NCBI GenBank assembly: GCA_040756475.1
Contig: JBFLZB010000013.1
Coordinates: 1 to 47,175, forward strand
Source: Thermodesulfobacteriota bacterium
GTDB taxonomy: Bacteria > Desulfobacterota > Deferrisomatia > Deferrisomatales > JACRMM01
DNA length: 47,175 bases
Direction of reading: 5' to 3'
A program made the position numbers and the translations under genes. The notes under the pieces are model-generated. The model worked only from the letters and a program-made list of their open reading frames with translations. It was not told the DNA's origin and searched no databases. This document shows positions 1 to 13,088 of the stretch, one piece after another. How positions within the stretch are numbered: the stretch's first letter is position 1; each line of letters opens with the position of its first letter.

Positions 1-3000
1 TTGTTCTCATCATAGGTGTATTGGTAGGTGCGGCCGCCGGGGGCCGTGTACGTCTTTCGGAGGCCGTTTCGATAGTAGGTGTACTCGCTTCGTGCCTCGA
101 AGGCCCCGTGGTGAATAACCTCCGAGATCTTCCGGTAGGAGTCGTCGTAGGTGTACTCCCCTGAGGTCGTGCCATCGCTGTAGGTGGTCAAGTTGCCAGC
201 CCGGTCGTATGTGAACGAGGCTTCTTGCACGGGTACGACATCCTCTCCCAAGGCATAGTGCCGGATCGCTGCCAACCGGCCTGCCAAGTCGTACTCCGCC
301 ACCATCCGCTGTCCCCTGGCGTCGGTCCGCTCGATGAGTTGGCCCTCCGCATCGTACGCGTACCGGGTCTCCTGCCCCAGGGGCTGCTCCCTTCTGACGA
401 GCCGGTCGTTGCGGTCGTACTCGAACCACGTGGTGTGTCCGTTGGCGTCGGTCAGGGCGATGCAGTTGTCCCGGGCGTCGTAGGCAAAGGAGACCTCGTG
501 GCCGGCGGCGTCGACGAATCGCACGAGCCGGTTGAGCTCGTCATAGTGGTAGCGGGTTGTTCGACCCTCCTCGTCCGTTTGGGAAATGAGACTACCTGCC
601 CTGTCGTACTCGCGGCGGACCATCTGCTCTTCCAGCCCTGTCCCGATCGCCCGCTCCGCTACGGTGCGCCCCATCTTGTCGTACTCGTACTCCACGACGT
701 ACGTCGGAAAGACGGTGGACGTGGGTCGGGTGCTGGCAGGATCCGCATACTCGACCGCGACTGCGGTCCCGTCTCCATGGACGGTGCGAATCAGGCGTCC
801 TGCGGTATCGTACTCGCTCCAAAGCGCTCTTCCCTCCGGGTCGGTGACCCGGATGACGTTTCCAGAAGGGTCGTAGGCCCTGCTAGTCTTCCCACCCGAA
901 GGATCGGTGACTGCCACAAGTCGGCCGTCCGTGTCATACTCGTACGTCGTGATCTTCCCCTCGGAGTCCACGTCTCCGACCTTCTTCCCCCGCTCGTCGT
1001 ATTCGCTGGAGACTGCATTGCCTAGTGGATCGGTCATGCGGAGGGGGCGCCGGTTGCCGTCGTACTCATAGGTCCAGACGGCGCCCCGGGCGTCTTCGCG
1101 GCGGATCAGGTTCCCCGCCTCGTCCTTGTTCAGCGTCGTGACGTAGCCTTCGGGATCCGTCACGATCTCCAGCCCGTTTGCGTCGTCATACTCCCACGTG
1201 GTCAGAGCCTCCTCGGTGACGGCGTCTCCGAGGCGCCGCTCGGTGTGCCGGCGGCCGTCGGGGTGGTAGGTGTACTCGGTGGTGCGCTCCACGGGGGTTC
1301 CCACCGCCTCGACGAGGCGGGTCACGTTGCCCTTGGCGTCGTACAGGTACTCGGTGACGACGCCGAGCTCGTTGGTCGTCCGGGTCATGTTGGCGGTGCC
1401 CGGCTGGTACTCGTAGGTCACCGTGGCGCCGTCGGGGTAGACGACCTTGGTGACGTTTCCCCACTCGTCTCTCTCTTCGTAGGTGGCGTTTCCGGCGGCG
1501 TCGTAGGTGATGCGGTTTCTCCCGTCGGTCACCACGCGCTCGATGGTGCGGCCGTTCAAGTCGAAGCGGATCTTCTGGCCGAAGCGGTTGAACCAGGTTT
1601 CTTCCACCCGGCCGCTCGGGAGGGTGACCTTGGTGTAGGTCTCGCCCTTGGCCCGGTCGCTCGCCCACTCGAAGTAGGTAGCGGCTCCGGTCTCGGTGGT
1701 GATGCGGGTGACATAGCCCAGGGCGTCGTAGGCGATGGCCGTGGTCTTGCCCCCGCCTTCGTCCTTGAAAGCCAGGCGGCCTTCGGCGTCGTAGGCGTAG
1801 GTGGCCTCGCGGCCTTCGAGGCCCAGGACCCGGGTGAGCCTGCCGCCCGCGTACCGGTACTCCACCTGCCGCCCGGCGGCGCCGCTCACCCGCCACAGCT
1901 TCCCGTCGGCGTCGTACTCGTAGGTGAGGACCTCCCTGCCGTCCCTGTCCGCGGCGGCGAGGATGCGGCCGGTCTCTTCGTCGCGGGCCAGGGTGACCAG
2001 GACGCCGTTTCGGTTTCCGTAGGAGTGCAGCCGGCCCGCGGCGTCGTACTCGCTCCAGCTCCCGCCCGCGTCCTCCCAGCGGTAGCCCTGCGCGGTGGCG
2101 CGCAGGGTGCGGCCGTCCTGGTAGGTGTAGACGCCGGCCCCCACTTGCCGATAGGGCACGCCCCCCCGGGTGATGGTGTCGCCCGCGGAGAGCGGAAGGA
2201 TCAGGTCTTGGCCCTCGTGGTCGAAGTGCCAGGCGTTGTCGTAGTAGCTCCGGGAGACCCTGAGCTGGGTGCCCGGCGCCTGGACGGCGAGGTCCGTGAC
2301 CTCGTCGGTGTACTCGCCCGTGCGAAGATCCACGGCGCTGCGGACCCGGCGGCGGCCCTCGGCGATGCAGCACTGGTCCCACACCTCGCACCACCACTGC
2401 TTGACGATCTGGCAGGTGACCGGTTGGGCCGAGGCGCAGTGGGGCCCACTGCAGCCTCCCGCCCCGCCGCAAAGCCTGCGAACTCCTTCCCGCACCGTGC
2501 CGTTGGCGCACATGTACCGGTACCAGTACTCGGGGCAGCGGCTGTACTGGGGGCACGTCGACGAAGTGCACGCCCCGGCGCCGCCGGCGTTGGGGGGATC
2601 TCGCAGGCAGGTGATCTTGTAGGGGACGGTGTAGGACTGCTGGGCCTCGAGGGCCGAAGGAACGGGCGCCAGGAGCTCGTAGCGGTAGAAGTCGTCCTCG
2701 CCCGCGAAGTCGAACCGCACGGTCTCGGCACGGATCAAGCCGCCGTTGGTGAAGACGAGCTCCCCGGTGCGCACTTCCCCGGCCCGCTGGGGAAGGAGCA
2801 GCACGGCGGGCTCGATTACGACCACCGGCGCCGGCACCTCGGTCTCGTAGGTGGCCCGGGTGACGATCTCGTAGCGGTCCTGGAAGGTCGTGGAGACGAC
2901 CTCCCACTCGACGGTCACGGCCTTGTACTCGAGGAAGACGAGCTCGGCGCCGGTGACCCCCGGCCGGATGCGCAGGGTCCCCACGGCGTCTTCGTGCTTG

Positions 3001-6000
3001 TCGGCGCTCACCCGGTACCGGTAGGTGCCGGCGCGCAGCCCGGTGAAGAACACCTCGCCGCGGCCATCCGTGACGAGGGTGCCCCCCAGCGCCGGGTCCA
3101 CTTCGTGCTCGAGCTTGACCCTCGCACCGGCGACCCCGGGGATGGGGTTGCCGTCGGGGCCCGGGGTGGCGGTGAAGAGGTTTTCGACCTTGAAGACGAC
3201 CCCGCCGACGCCGTCGGCAACGACGAAGGCGTAGACCTCGGCGGCAACCGCCGGGTGGTTCGACGCCGTGACGGTGAGCCGGTAGGCGTACTGGCCGTCG
3301 GCCACGGCGTCGCCGGGACGCAACGTGACGCTGACCGCCCGCGTCTCCCCGGGGACCATGGTCCCCTGTTCGGAAGCGGCATTCAGGAGCACCCAGTCGG
3401 CCGCCGAAGGGGGCGTGCCCGGCGCCGGCTGGAGCTCGAGCCGCACGCCTTCGAGGCCGGCGACGCCGTGGTTGGCCAGGGTGAGGGTCTCGGTGGCGAC
3501 GCCGCCGCGCACGACTCCTGCCTGGAGCACCGGGGGGCTCACGGCCAGCAGGGGCGTGGCCGCGACGAACCGGTAGTGGACCGTTACCGTGCCCCAGGCG
3601 CCTTCGTCGCTCACAAGCCGCAAGACCACGGCACCCGAGGCGGGGGCCGTGTTGTCGCCCGAGAGCGCGAAGGGAAGCGCCGCGACCTGCCCGGGGCCGA
3701 TGACGGCCACCGCCTCTCCGAGCTCGACGGAGACGCCGGGAGGGAAGGCTCCGCCGGGCTGGGCCTGATCTGCGGCTTCGTAGGCCAGGCGCACGTTGCG
3801 GGCCGTGGTGGCCTTGCCCGCGGTGGCCGTGAGCAGGTCGACGGCTTGCGGGTAGTTGCGCGGAATGCTCAACGTGAGCTCCGGGCGGTTCAGGGCGACC
3901 CGGTGGATGGTGAAGCGGCCCTGCACCGGCCGGCCCGTGAGCTCGGGGTGCAGGGCACACACGGTGTAGGCGCCGGACTCGCCCGCCGAAGGCCGAAAGA
4001 GGTGGGTGAAGCCCCCCTCGGGGCCGGTGAGGACCTGGGCGCTTCGCTCGAACCCGTCGACGGAGACGACGACGCTGAGGAGGGCGTTAGGCAAGGGGAG
4101 GCCCGTAGCTCGGGCCAGGGCGCGCCCCCGGATGGTGACGCCGTCTTCGCCGGTGGAGCTCTCGGGGGTCACCTCGGTCACCTCGCCGTAGTAGGAAGTG
4201 TCTACGAGGGTGCCCTCCCGGTCGAAACTTGGCCCCGGAATGCTCAGGGCGCCGGGCTCGCCGTACCTGTGGTAAAGGGTCTGCAGGGAGAGCCGGATGG
4301 TCACCCGGCTGGGCGCGGCTTCCGGGATGGGGAGCGAGGCCGCGGCGGAGGTCAAGGTCGCGCCGGCGGGCAGCCGGGCGATCGCGGTGCCCCCGGGAAG
4401 CGTCGTGACGCCTTCGCCCGCGGCCTGCCGGAACGGCGCCTCCGAGAGGACGTTGCCGTCGAGGTCCAAGAGCGCAAGGCGCACCTCTCCCCCCGCGGCG
4501 CCCCGGGCGAGGACGAGGTCGAGCGCTTCGCTGCCGGTGTTGGTCAGGACGAAGCCGACGGCGGCGCTGCCTCCGCGGACGAGCTCGTCGCTGCGGAGCT
4601 CGAGAGCCAGCATCCCGCTCCCCACCTCGATGGTGCCGGTCTTCGCGATGGAGACCGTTTCGCCAGGGTTGGGTGCGATCTCCACGATGGTGCGCAGGCT
4701 CGCCGCGGCGGGGAGGGCGGGATCGCCGCCCACGGCGACCGGCACCGCAAGCGCCGCTCCGGGCTCCAGGGCGAACTCGGCCGAGGCGTGCGGCCGGCCC
4801 TCGACCTCGACCCGCAGGCGGGCGCGCTCGACCCGCGAGGAAGAGCGGTTTTCCACCTGGTACTCCAGGCGGTTCATGACCCCCCGGAGCAGGCGGGCCG
4901 AGGGGGAGACGTCGGCCTGCACGAACGGCAGGACGACGCTGCGCGCCAGGCTCTCCGCGACGCCGTCGAGGGCCGTTACGGCGTAGCGCCGCTCGGGCTC
5001 TTCGGGCCCCGGCGCGTACCCGTTGTCGGCATAGGAAGCGGCGGTGAGGGGGGCCTCGTTGACGCGCTGCTCGTGCCCTTCGGGGCCCACGTAGAGGTTG
5101 TAGCCGATGACGTCGGCGGCGGGGTGGGTCCAGCTCACCACCGGCACCCCGGTGTCTTCCTGGCGCACCTCGAGGGACGCCACGGGCAGGAGCTGGAAGT
5201 TCAGGTACTCGGAAGGAGAGGGGGCGGATTCGTTCCCCGCGGCGTCCACGGAGGTAACGGCGTAGTAGTGGGAAGTGGGGGAAGGCGCCGGGTCGGTGGC
5301 GGCCAGGCCGGAGACCCGGGCCACTACCGGGGTGAGTCCCTCGGTCGAGGCGAGCTCCGCCTCGGCGCGGTACAGGGCGTAGGTGACGGGTTCTTCCGAT
5401 CCGGAGGGGAGCCACTCCGCCCTGACCCCCGACCCCAGGAGGACCAGGGAAAGGGCCTCGGGGGCCTCGGGGGCCACCCGGTCGGCCGTGACTTCAACAG
5501 CCGGGCCGGGCGCTCCGGTGGTTTCCTGGCCGTTGGCGATCCGCACCGCGGCGACAGCATAGGCGTAGGTGCCGTCTTCTGCAGGCTCGTCCTGGTGCTC
5601 CGTGCCTCCCGCGCTTCGGACCAGGGGGGCGAGCTCGCTCTCGGCGGGTCCGCGCCGGTAAAGCTGGTAGTCTGCGGCCCCTGCCACCGCCTCCCAGGCG
5701 AGCCTCACCCGGCCCCCGGGAAGGGCGGTTCCCACCAGGCCCAAGGGGGCGTCAAGCGGCGGCAGCTCCCCGGCGTATACCTGGAACCGGTTGGGCGCTT
5801 GAATCTCGCGGCCTTCGTTGCCCAGGTCGTCTTCGGCCCGGAAATGGAGCTTGAGGCTCTCCGGGTGGGGGAGGCCCGCGTCGGCGGGAAGGGTGAAGCT
5901 CGCCTGCCACACGCGGCCGGGACCGAGCGGTCCCGGGACTTGGGTGACCCCCGAGAGCGCCACGGGCTCCCGTTCCGAGAGGCGGTACGAGAGCTCCGGG

Positions 6001-9000
6001 GAAGCCGCCGGGGCTTCGTCCAGGGTGAAGGTCGCGGTCACCGCCGGCGGGGCCCCGTCGTTGCGAAGGGGCGGCACCGGCAGGAGCTCGAGCCCCGTGA
6101 CCGAGGGCCCCTGGGTGTCGATGGCGAGGGAGCCCCCGGCGTCGACCTCGGTGCCCTGGTTGCCCGCCAGGTCGCGGGCCGAGAAGACGGCCAAGGCGGT
6201 GCCGGAGGGGGTGCCCGCAGAGATGGCGAAGGCACCGGAGTAGAGGAGAGACGCTTCCTTCTGCAGGGTGACGGCGATGGGGCCGCCCCCCGCCGGGGCG
6301 ATGCTGAGGAAGGGGGTGGTGAGCAGGGGCTCGCTCACGGCGACCCGCACGTTGACGAGCCCCGCGGCGACCCGCCCCGTGGCCGGGTCGCTCCGGCCGG
6401 CGGGGGTGTACTCGATGGAAAGGGCCCGGGGGGCCGTGGCGTCGGTCACGGCCGAGGCCTCGTTGGAGAGGTCGCTCTCGGTGCCGGCCCCGCTGACCGT
6501 GGCGATGCGGTAGTAGTACCGGACCCCCTCGGCAGGCGGCAGGTTCTGCCAGGAGGTGGCGCCCGCGCCGGCCGTTCCCACCCGCAGAACCGGGTCGGGG
6601 GCGGCGATGGGGGCGGTGCTCCGGTAGACGGCGTACCCGGCCAGCTCGGGCTCGCCGGGGGCCATCCACGAGAGCCCTACGGTTCCCGAGGCAGCGGCCT
6701 GGGCCGCCAGGTGGACTGGCGCCCGGGGGATGCTCCGGTCCACGACGACGCGGACCTGCTGGCTCAGGGCGCTCGTGCCACCCCGGTTGCGGGCGGCGGC
6801 CTGGAGGCGGTTTTCGCCGTCCACCAGACCGACGAGGGCGCTGAACGAGCCCCGGTGATCCGCCGTGGTGGCGACCCCCAGGGGCACGCCGTCCCGGTGG
6901 AGGAGGACCTCGGCGTGCCGCGCGGCGGTGCCGGCAACGGTGGCGGTGAGCTTGTTGGTGCGGCTGCCGTCTGCCGGGGAGGTGATGACCGGGGCGGGGG
7001 GAGGACCCAGGGCGACCTCGACGGAGTAGTCGAGCCGCGTCACGTTTCCGAACGTGTCGTGGGCCAGAATCGAGAGGGCGTGGATGCCGTCGGTCTCGGC
7101 CGCAATGTCCCAGTTGAGGGTGTAGGCGGCCGAGGAGCTCGTGGCGGTGCCCCGGAGAACCCCGGCGACGTGGAGCTCCACCCGGCTCACGCCTGCGGGG
7201 TCGGTGGCGGTGAGGGCAATGGTGGCGGTTTGGCGGAACACGCGGCCGTCGGCCAGGGGCGTGCCGTCGGCCCGAAGGTCTGTTACCGCGGGGCCCGTGG
7301 TGTCGGTCACGCGGATGTACCGGTTCCTCGCCTCCCGAACGGTGCCCCCCGCCCACGCCGCGGTGAGACTGACGCTGTACTCGCCGCCCCGCGCGTAGGT
7401 GTGGACCGGGTTATCCTCGGTGGAGGTCTGGCCATCCCCGAAGGCCCAGGTGTAGCCCGTGGCCGGCCCGCTGGTCTGGTTCTCGAAAGCGACCGTGAGG
7501 GGGGCCTCGCCGGTCAAGGGAGAAGCCGCAAAGCTCACCTCGGGCGTGAGGTCCAGGACCACCGCGACGGTATTGGAGTAGCCGGAGGAGTTGCCGGCCT
7601 CATCGACCGCCGCCATCCTCGCGTAGTAGAGGGTATCGGGGAGGGGTTCGGCGAACTCGTACACCCCCAGCGGCCCCGCCCAGGCCTCGACGACGAGACC
7701 ACCAAAAAAACCGGGATCGGTGCCGATCTGGACGACGGTGTCGGCCACACCCGAGCCCACGTCCGACGGCTGCGCCCGGAACCGAAGGGCGCTCGTCCCC
7801 ACTTGCTCGGCGGTGAGCACGCCGATCTGGGGCGGCACGAAGTCGGTGCGGATGCCGGAGCTCAGTCCGGACCAGCCGCCCCAGGTGGTGCCGCCGTCCA
7901 CGCTCCCGCGCACGCGGGCGAAGTACTGCGTGGCGTCCGCTACCTCGGCGAGGGCAAAGGTCGGCTCGCTCCCCACGGGCCCGCCGAAGACCACCCCGGC
8001 CAGGGTGAGGATCTCGATGAAGTACGCGTCGGCGCCCTCGATGGGGTCCCAGGTCCAGACGAGCGGCGGGGAGGTGGCCCACGGTCCCTGGTCGCGGGGG
8101 GTCGAGGGGGTCTTCCACGAGACGTAGACGGTGGACATGCCCGTCGTGCCGTCCCCGAGCTGGCCATACAGGTTCCGGCCCCAGGCGAGGAGGGCTCCGT
8201 CGGAGCGGATCGCCAGGGTGTGGGAGTCCCCCGCCGCGCCTCCCCGCCACGTGCCCGGCCCGGCGACGCGGGTGGGAAGGCTGCGGTTGGTGGTCGTGCC
8301 GTCGCCGAGTTGGCCGTAGGTGTTGCTGCCCCAGGCCCACAGGCTCCCGTCGGCCTTGAGGGCCAGGACGTGGCCGGTGCCGGTGCCGGCCCACACCCCT
8401 TCCCAGTCGAGATCCCAGCCGACCCGGCCCGGGGGACTGCCGTAGCCCCACCACCAGAGGCTCCCGTCAGCCTTCAGGGCCACTCCCTGGGAGCCGGCGG
8501 CCACGGCCTTCCAGTCCGAGTCCGCCCCGAGCTGCGCCGGGGAGCTGCTGTAACCAAGACCCCAGGCCCAGAGGGTGCCGTCCGTCTTCATTGCCAGGGT
8601 CGTGCCGGAGCCCGCCGCAGCAAAGGCCCAGTCGAGATCCGTACCGACCCGAAGGGGGACGTTGGAGCTCACCGTGGTCCCGTTGCCAAGCCGCCCGTTG
8701 CCGTTGCTTCCCCACGCCCACAGGCTCCCGTCAGCTTTCAGGGCGACGGTGTGGGCGGAACCGGCAGACACGGCCTGCCAGTCGCTGCTCGTGCCGATCC
8801 GGACCGGCTGAAGCCTTTGAACGGTGGTTCCGTCACCGATCTGACCGTACGAATTGCTCCCCCAGGCCCACAAGCTGCCGTCCTGCTTGCGCGCGACAGC
8901 GTGGGTCGTGCCGGCCGAGACCTCCTGCCAGTCGGTGTCCGCGCCTACGGCGACGGGCGCAGCCCGGTTCTGCGTGGTTCCGTCCCCGAGCTGTCCGTAG

Positions 9001-12000
9001 TTGTTGATCCCCCAGGCCCACAGGCTTCCGTCCTCCCGCACGCCCAGGGACACGTGCGAGCCCGCCGAGACGGACCTCCACTCCCCGGGCAGCGGCGCCC
9101 CGGCCGCCAGCCGCATGCCCGAGACGCCGTTGCCGAGCTGGCCGTAGAGGTTGTCGCCGCAGGCCCACACGCTTCCGTCAGCGCGCATCGCCACGGAGAA
9201 GGCGACTCCCGCAGCCACGGCCGTCCAGGCCGTCTCGCTACCGATGCGGATGGGCAGACTTCGGGTCGCGGTCGTGCCGTCCCCGAGCTGGCCGTTCCCG
9301 TTGGTCCCCCAGGCCCAGAGGCTTCCGTCCGCCTTGAGGGCCACCTGGTGGTTCTGGCCCACGGCCGCCCCTGCCCAGTCGGTCTCCGAGCCGACCCGGG
9401 CCGGAAGGGTCGTGTAGTTGCCCCACAACCACAGGCTTCCATCGGCCTTGAAGGCAATGGTGCGATACCCGCCTCCCCTGACCGCCGCCCAATCGGTGTC
9501 GGTGCCGATCCGCGTGGGGACGCTGCGGTTCTGGGTCGTGCCGTCGCCGAGCTCCCCCGCCGTGTTCCGGCCCCACGCCCAAAGGCTCCCGTCGGCCTGG
9601 AGGCCAAGCGAGTGGGAATCACCGGCGGCAATGGCCGTCCACTGGTTCTCTTCGCCGATCCGGGTGGGGAGGTAGCGGGTCGTCGTCGTGCCATCCCCGA
9701 GCTGGCCATTGGAGTTTCGCCCCCACGCCCAGAGGCTCCCGTCCGCCTTCAAGGCAAGGGTGTGCGCCGAGCCGGCGGCAACCTGCTGCCAGTCTGAGGA
9801 GGTGCCGATCTTGGCGGGGATGCTCTTGGAGACCGAGGTTCCGTCTCCCAGTTGCCCATAGACGTTGTACCCCCAGGCCCACAGAGTGCCGTCGGCCTTG
9901 AGGGCAACCGTGTGGCTCGTGCCGGCGGCCACGGCGCTCCAGTCCCCGTCGTCGTTGACCTGGGCGGCCATGTTGCGGTGGAGCGTCGTTCCATCCCCAA
10001 GCTGGCCGTAGGCGTTGTTCCCCCAGGTCCACAGGCTCCCGTCGGACCGCAGCGCCGCGGCGTGGCTGGCCCCGGCGGCCACCGCCGGCACGGCCGCAGG
10101 CCCCGACCAGTCGGGCTTCACCCAGGTGCTGCTGGGCGGCGATTCGTTTCCCGCCGCGTCGAAGGCGGTCACCCGGTACTCACAGACCAGGTCGGCGGTT
10201 GGTAGCACGTCGACGAAGCTCGCCACTGCGGACGTCGCTACCTCCTGGCCGTCCCGGTAGATGCGATAGCCGGTGACCCCGATGTTGTCGGTGGACGCCG
10301 TCCAGCTCAGCGCCACCTGGCGGCTGTCCGCCCGGCGCCGCCCCGCCAGGTTGGAGGGAGCCGTGGGGGCGATCCACTCGAGCTTCGTCCAGGGCAAGCT
10401 CAGGGGCGACTCGTTCTCCTGCGCGTCGTAGGCACTTACCCGATACTCCGACACCGCCTCGGAATCCGGCACCGTATCCACAAACGAGGTCTCGTTGCTG
10501 GTGCCGACCTCGAATCCGTTCCGATAGATGCGGTAGCCCGCCACCGCCACGTTGCCCGTGGCCGCAATCCACGCCAGGACCACCTCCTGCGGCACCGAGC
10601 CCTGGTGCCCCGCGAGGCCCGTGGGGGCGGTCACGTAGGGCCACGACGCCGGTTTCGCCCACGCGCCGCTGAAGGCCGATTCGTTACCCGCGCTGTCGTA
10701 CGCGACGACCTGGTAAGAGTAGGTGCCTTCGGAGTCCGGTACGGTATCGGTGAAGGTGGGCACGGCAGAGGTGCCCACGAGCTCTCCGTCCCGGTAGATG
10801 CGATAGCCCGCCACGCCCCCGCCGCCGACGGAAGCCGTCCAATCCAGGATCACCTGGTACGGGTCACTGCTCCTTCGCCCCTCGACGCGCACCGGCGCGA
10901 GGAGCTCCCCGCCGCTCGGTGCGACGTTGAGGTCCACCACCTGCGCCAGTACTGGCACCGGGAGCTGGCCCTCCCCGGTGTAGCCCCAGACCCACAGCGA
11001 CCCGTCCTCCCGGACGGCGGCCGACTGCTCCTCGCCCGCCGCCGCGGAAACCCAATCCGAATCCGAACCGATGCGGGTAGGGAGGGATGTGTCCTGCGTG
11101 CTGCCATCGCCGAGCTGACCGTACCAGTTGCCTCCCCACGCCCAGAGGCTGGCGTCCGCCTTGAACCCGACGGCGTGGTAGTAGCCGGCCGCGGCGGAGA
11201 TCCACTCCGTGTCGCCGCCGATGCGCACGGGAACGAGGCGATCGTCGTTGGTGCCGTCGCCCAGTTGGCCCCACTGGTTGAACCCCCAAGCCCACAGGCT
11301 TCCATCGGTCTTCACCGCAACGCTGTGGTACTCGCCCGTGCTCACGGAAGCCCAATCGGTATCCGCACCGATGCGGGTGGGCACGTTCTTGGCCTGGGTC
11401 GTCCCGTCCCCCAGTTGACCTCGATAGTTGTCGCCCCACCCCCAGAGGCTCCCGTCCGCCTTCAACGCCAGGGTGTGGGAGTCACCCGCGGCGACCGCCG
11501 CCCAGTCGCTCGCCGTGCCGATGCGGGTGGGAGCGTGCCTGTCTTGCGTGGTGCCGTCCCCCAGCCCCCCGTAGCCATTGTAACCCCAGGCCCAAAGGCT
11601 TCCGTCCGCCTTCACGGCAACGGTGTGGAAACGCCCCGCCGCCGCCGCGACCCAGTTGGTCTCGGAGCCCACGCGGGCCGGTACCCGGCGGTCCGTGGTG
11701 GTGCCGTCGCCCAGCTGCCCGTACCAGTTGGCTCCCCAGGCCCAGAGGCTCCCGTCGGCCTTCAAACCCACCGCGTGGGAGTATCCAGCCGAGGCGGATG
11801 CCCAGTCTGCGTCGGCGCCCACCCGGCCGGGAACGGCCCATCCCACCGTGCTCCCGTTGCCGAGTTGGCCGCTGCCGTTCTCGCCCCAGGCCCAGAGACT
11901 TCCGTCGCTGGCTACCGCCAGCGTGAAGCGGCTCTTCCCAACTGCGACCTGGGACCAGTCGTCGCGCATGGAACCCGGAACGTCCCTGTAAATGGGCAAA

Positions 12001-13088
12001 CCATTGCCCAGTTGTCCATACCAGTTGTCGCCGCACACCCATACGGTGCCGTCATTCTTGAGCGCCACGGTGAAGGTGCCGCCTGCTGCGGCCGCCACCC
12101 ACCCGTTTTCGTCGCTCAGGCGCACGGGGGCAACCCTCTCGCCGAGGAGGTCGCTCCCCAGTTGGCCCGTGCTGTTTTCCCCCCAGCCCCAGAGGCTTCC
12201 GTCGGCCTTCAACGCGATGACGTGACGGCCGCCGACCGTCACCGCCTTCCAATCCGCGTCGGCCCCCACCGGGGTCGGAACGCCGCGCTGGGCGGTGGTG
12301 CCGTCCCCCAGTTGCCCGTACCAGTTGGACCCCCAGGCCCACAGGCTTCCGTCCTTGCGGAGCGCGAGGGTGTCGCCACCATTGCCTGCGATAGCCTTCC
12401 AGTCGGTGCGGGACCCGACGCGGGTGGGAACAACCCGATTCTGCGTGGTGCCGTCCCCGAGTTGACCGTAGTAGTTGTAACCCCACGCCCAGAGGCTCCC
12501 ATCGGCTTTCAAGGCCAGGCTGTAATTGCCCCCCGCCGCAATCGCCTGCCAGTCTCCATCGTCCCCGATCCGCGTCGGCACACTCCTGTCTTGCGTAGTT
12601 CCGTCCCCGAGTTGTCCCGACCAGTTATATCCCCAGGCCCAGAGGGTGCCGTCCGATTTCAGGGCCAGAGTGTGGCTTGAACCAGCTGCAATCGCCTGCC
12701 AGTCGCTTTCCGCACCAATTTGGGTAGGCACGTACCTCGACTGGAACGTCCCGTCTCCCAGTTGGGCGTAGTTGTTTTGCCCCCATGCCCACAGGGTACC
12801 GTCCGCCTTCAGGGCGACAGTGTGGCTTGCGCCTGCCGCCACCGCGCGCCAGTCGCCGAGTTCCCCGACCTGATGTGGGTAGTTCCTAGATGTTCCGGTC
12901 CCGTCTCCCAGTTGGCCAGATCCGTTGTTCCCCCAAGTCCACAGCACCCCGTCGGCAGTCAGCGCCGCGGCATGGGTGCTCCCCGCTGAGACTTGAGGAA
13001 GCACGGAAGCCGGGGCTTCGAGGGGCGCAACCGACCCCAGGCATGCGCAGAGGACCAGGGCCAGGCCAGCTCGCAGCACGCGTTCCAT
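1..13088 (-). CDS. Giant RCC1/FN3/PKD/YD-repeat (RHS-type) secreted lipoprotein, C-terminus off the window
   Basis: One open frame runs from ATG 13088 off the left edge (4,362 complete codons). I checked the phase at 8117, 5132, 2396 and 1076 and it agrees. The N-terminus is a short signal peptide with a lipobox-like LVLCAC stretch. Domains in order: RCC1-type repeats (about residues 23-727, 14 units), three FN3 domains (728-995), 14 more RCC1 units (997-1650), FN3-like modules, a PKD domain (about 1843-1930, AFGDG motif), several Ig/FN3-like domains to about 2645, CARDB-like and carboxypeptidase-regulatory-like domains to about 3385, a Cys-rich linker (3490-3580), a DUF6531-like RHS opening ([12 protein letters not shown]), then YD repeats (YDAxGR) to the edge. 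RHS proteins of this kind usually form a shell around a variable C-terminal domain, often a toxin; here that end is not visible. Secretion is seen in the signal; toxin, adhesin or structural role is inference. Confidence 0.93.
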   Translation of the reverse strand, partial: MERVLRAGLALVLCACLGSVAPLEAPASVLPQVSAGSTHAAALTADGVLWTWGNNGSGQLGDGTGTSRNYPHQVGELGDWRAVAAGASHTVALKADGTLWAWGQNNYAQLGDGTFQSRYVPTQIGAESDWQAIAAGSSHTLALKSDGTLWAWGYNWSGQLGDGTTQDRSVPTRIGDDGDWQAIAAGGNYSLALKADGSLWAWGYNYYGQLGDGTTQNRVVPTRVGSRTDWKAIAGNGGDTLALRKDGSLWAWGSNWYGQLGDGTTAQRGVPTPVGADADWKAVTVGGRHVIALKADGSLWGWGENSTGQLGSDLLGERVAPVRLSDENGWVAAAAGGTFTVALKNDGTVWVCGDNWYGQLGNGLPIYRDVPGSMRDDWSQVAVGKSRFTLAVASDGSLWAWGENGSGQLGNGSTVGWAVPGRVGADADWASASAGYSHAVGLKADGSLWAWGANWYGQLGDGTTTDRRVPARVGSETNWVAAAAGRFHTVAVKADGSLWAWGYNGYGGLGDGTTQDRHAPTRIGTASDWAAVAAGDSHTLALKADGSLWGWGDNYRGQLGDGTTQAKNVPTRIGADTDWASVSTGEYHSVAVKTDGSLWAWGFNQWGQLGDGTNDDRLVPVRIGGDTEWISAAAGYYHAVGFKADASLWAWGGNWYGQLGDGSTQDTSLPTRIGSDSDWVSAAAGEEQSAAVREDGSLWVWGYTGEGQLPVPVLAQVVDLNVAPSGGELLAPVRVEGRRSSDPYQVILDWTASVGGGGVAGYRIYRDGELVGTSAVPTFTDTVPDSEGTYSYQVVAYDSAGNESAFSGAWAKPASWPYVTAPTGLAGHQGSVPQEVVLAWIAATGNVAVAGYRIYRNGFEVGTSNETSFVDTVPDSEAVSEYRVSAYDAQENESPLSLPWTKLEWIAPTAPSNLAGRRRADSRQVALSWTASTDNIGVTGYRIYRDGQEVATSAVASFVDVLPTADLVCEYRVTAFDAAGNESPPSSTWVKPDWSGPAAVPAVAAGASHAAALRSDGSLWTWGNNAYGQLGDGTTLHRNMAAQVNDDGDWSAVAAGTSHTVALKADGTLWAWGYNVYGQLGDGTSVSKSIPAKIGTSSDWQQVAAGSAHTLALKADGSLWAWGRNSNGQLGDGTTTTRYLPTRIGEENQWTAIAAGDSHSLGLQADGSLWAWGRNTAGELGDGTTQNRSVPTRIGTDTDWAAVRGGGYRTIAFKADGSLWLWGNYTTLPARVGSETDWAGAAVGQNHQVALKADGSLWAWGTNGNGQLGDGTTATRSLPIRIGSETAWTAVAAGVAFSVAMRADGSVWACGDNLYGQLGNGVSGMRLAAGAPLPGEWRSVSAGSHVSLGVREDGSLWAWGINNYGQLGDGTTQNRAAPVAVGADTDWQEVSAGTTHAVARKQDGSLWAWGSNSYGQIGDGTTVQRLQPVRIGTSSDWQAVSAGSAHTVALKADGSLWAWGSNGNGRLGNGTTVSSNVPLRVGTDLDWAFAAAGSGTTLAMKTDGTLWAWGLGYSSSPAQLGADSDWKAVAAGSQGVALKADGSLWWWGYGSPPGRVGWDLDWEGVWAGTGTGHVLALKADGSLWAWGSNTYGQLGDGTTTNRSLPTRVAGPGTWRGGAAGDSHTLAIRSDGALLAWGRNLYGQLGDGTTGMSTVYVSWKTPSTPRDQGPWATSPPLVWTWDPIEGADAYFIEILTLAGVVFGGPVGSEPTFALAEVADATQYFARVRGSVDGGTTWGGWSGLSSGIRTDFVPPQIGVLTAEQVGTSALRFRAQPSDVGSGVADTVVQIGTDPGFFGGLVVEAWAGPLGVYEFAEPLPDTLYYARMAAVDEAGNSSGYSNTVAVVLDLTPEVSFAASPLTGEAPLTVAFENQTSGPATGYTWAFGDGQTSTEDNPVHTYARGGEYSVSLTAAWAGGTVREARNRYIRVTDTTGPAVTDLRADGTPLADGRVFRQTATIALTATDPAGVSRVELHVAGVLRGTATSSSAAYTLNWDIAAETDGIHALSILAHDTFGNVTRLDYSVEVALGPPPAPVITSPADGSRTNKLTATVAGTAARHAEVLLHRDGVPLGVATTADHRGSFSALVGLVDGENRLQAAARNRGGTSALSQQVRVVVDRSIPRAPVHLAAQAAASGTVGLSWMAPGEPELAGYAVYRSTAPIAAPDPVLRVGTAGAGATSWQNLPPAEGVRYYYRIATVSGAGTESDLSNEASAVTDATAPRALSIEYTPAGRSDPATGRVAAGLVNVRVAVSEPLLTTPFLSIAPAGGGPIAVTLQKEASLLYSGAFAISAGTPSGTALAVFSARDLAGNQGTEVDAGGSLAIDTQGPSVTGLELLPVPPLRNDGAPPAVTATFTLDEAPAASPELSYRLSEREPVALSGVTQVPGPLGPGRVWQASFTLPADAGLPHPESLKLHFRAEDDLGNEGREIQAPNRFQVYAGELPPLDAPLGLVGTALPGGRVRLAWEAVAGAADYQLYRRGPAESELAPLVRSAGGTEHQDEPAEDGTYAYAVAAVRIANGQETTGAPGPAVEVTADRVAPEAPEALSLVLLGSGVRAEWLPSGSEEPVTYALYRAEAELASTEGLTPVVARVSGLAATDPAPSPTSHYYAVTSVDAAGNESAPSPSEYLNFQLLPVASLEVRQEDTGVPVVSWTHPAADVIGYNLYVGPEGHEQRVNEAPLTAASYADNGYAPGPEEPERRYAVTALDGVAESLARSVVLPFVQADVSPSARLLRGVMNRLEYQVENRSSSRVERARLRVEVEGRPHASAEFALEPGAALAVPVAVGGDPALPAAASLRTIVEIAPNPGETVSIAKTGTIEVGSGMLALELRSDELVRGGSAAVGFVLTNTGSEALDLVLARGAAGGEVRLALLDLDGNVLSEAPFRQAAGEGVTTLPGGTAIARLPAGATLTSAAASLPIPEAAPSRVTIRLSLQTLYHRYGEPGALSIPGPSFDREGTLVDTSYYGEVTEVTPESSTGEDGVTIRGRALARATGLPLPNALLSVVVSVDGFERSAQVLTGPEGGFTHLFRPSAGESGAYTVCALHPELTGRPVQGRFTIHRVALNRPELTLSIPRNYPQAVDLLTATAGKATTARNVRLAYEAADQAQPGGAFPPGVSVELGEAVAVIGPGQVAALPFALSGDNTAPASGAVVLRLVSDEGAWGTVTVHYRFVAATPLLAVSPPVLQAGVVRGGVATETLTLANHGVAGLEGVRLELQPAPGTPPSAADWVLLNAASEQGTMVPGETRAVSVTLRPGDAVADGQYAYRLTVTASNHPAVAAEVYAFVVADGVGGVVFKVENLFTATPGPDGNPIPGVAGARVKLEHEVDPALGGTLVTDGRGEVFFTGLRAGTYRYRVSADKHEDAVGTLRIRPGVTGAELVFLEYKAVTVEWEVVSTTFQDRYEIVTRATYETEVPAPVVVIEPAVLLLPQRAGEVRTGELVFTNGGLIRAETVRFDFAGEDDFYRYELLAPVPSALEAQQSYTVPYKITCLRDPPNAGGAGACTSSTCPQYSRCPEYWYRYMCANGTVREGVRRLCGGAGGCSGPHCASAQPVTCQIVKQWWCEVWDQCCIAEGRRRVRSAVDLRTGEYTDEVTDLAVQAPGTQLRVSRSYYDNAWHFDHEGQDLILPLSAGDTITRGGVPYRQVGAGVYTYQDGRTLRATAQGYRWEDAGGSWSEYDAAGRLHSYGNRNGVLVTLARDEETGRILAAADRDGREVLTYEYDADGKLWRVSGAAGRQVEYRYAGGRLTRVLGLEGREATYAYDAEGRLAFKDEGGGKTTAIAYDALGYVTRITTETGAATYFEWASDRAKGETYTKVTLPSGRVEETWFNRFGQKIRFDLNGRTIERVVTDGRNRITYDAAGNATYEERDEWGNVTKVVYPDGATVTYEYQPGTANMTRTTNELGVVTEYLYDAKGNVTRLVEAVGTPVERTTEYTYHPDGRRHTERRLGDAVTEEALTTWEYDDANGLEIVTDPEGYVTTLNKDEAGNLIRREDARGAVWTYEYDGNRRPLRMTDPLGNAVSSEYDERGKKVGDVDSEGKITTYEYDTDGRLVAVTDPSGGKTSRAYDPSGNVIRVTDPEGRALWSEYDTAGRLIRTVHGDGTAVAVEYADPASTRPTSTVFPTYVVEYEYDKMGRTVAERAIGTGLEEQMVRREYDRAGSLISQTDEEGRTTRYHYDELNRLVRFVDAAGHEVSFAYDARDNCIALTDANGHTTWFEYDRNDRLVRREQPLGQETRYAYDAEGQLIERTDARGQRMVAEYDLAGRLAAIRHYALGEDVVPVQEASFTYDRAGNLTTYSDGTTSGEYTYDDSYRKISEVIHHGAFEARSEYTYYRNGLRKTYTAPGGRTYQYTYDEN
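8140..13020 (-). repeat. 28 RCC1-type repeats, two blocks of 14
   Basis: Within the giant gene, a unit of about 150 bp (50 residues) encodes variants of [22 protein letters not shown]. Block 1 has SLW anchors near 12950, 12790, 12640, 12490, 12340, 12190, 12040, 11890, 11740, 11590, 11440, 11290, 11140 and 10990. Block 2 has them near 10030, 9880, 9730, 9580, 9430, 9310, 9170, 9020, 8870, 8720, 8570, 8450, 8330 and 8180. Units at 9430, 8570 and 8450 are short and lack the GQLGDGT part. Three FN3 domains (10905-10105) separate the blocks. RCC1 folds are seven-bladed, so each block would make two propellers. Confidence 0.88.

Noticed and set aside
1245-9797. A 2,850-codon open frame on the plus strand opposite the RHS gene
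   Set aside because: It mirrors the minus-strand repeats, and its translation is low-complexity G/P/R/V text with no domain. High GC at third positions makes the opposite frame open.
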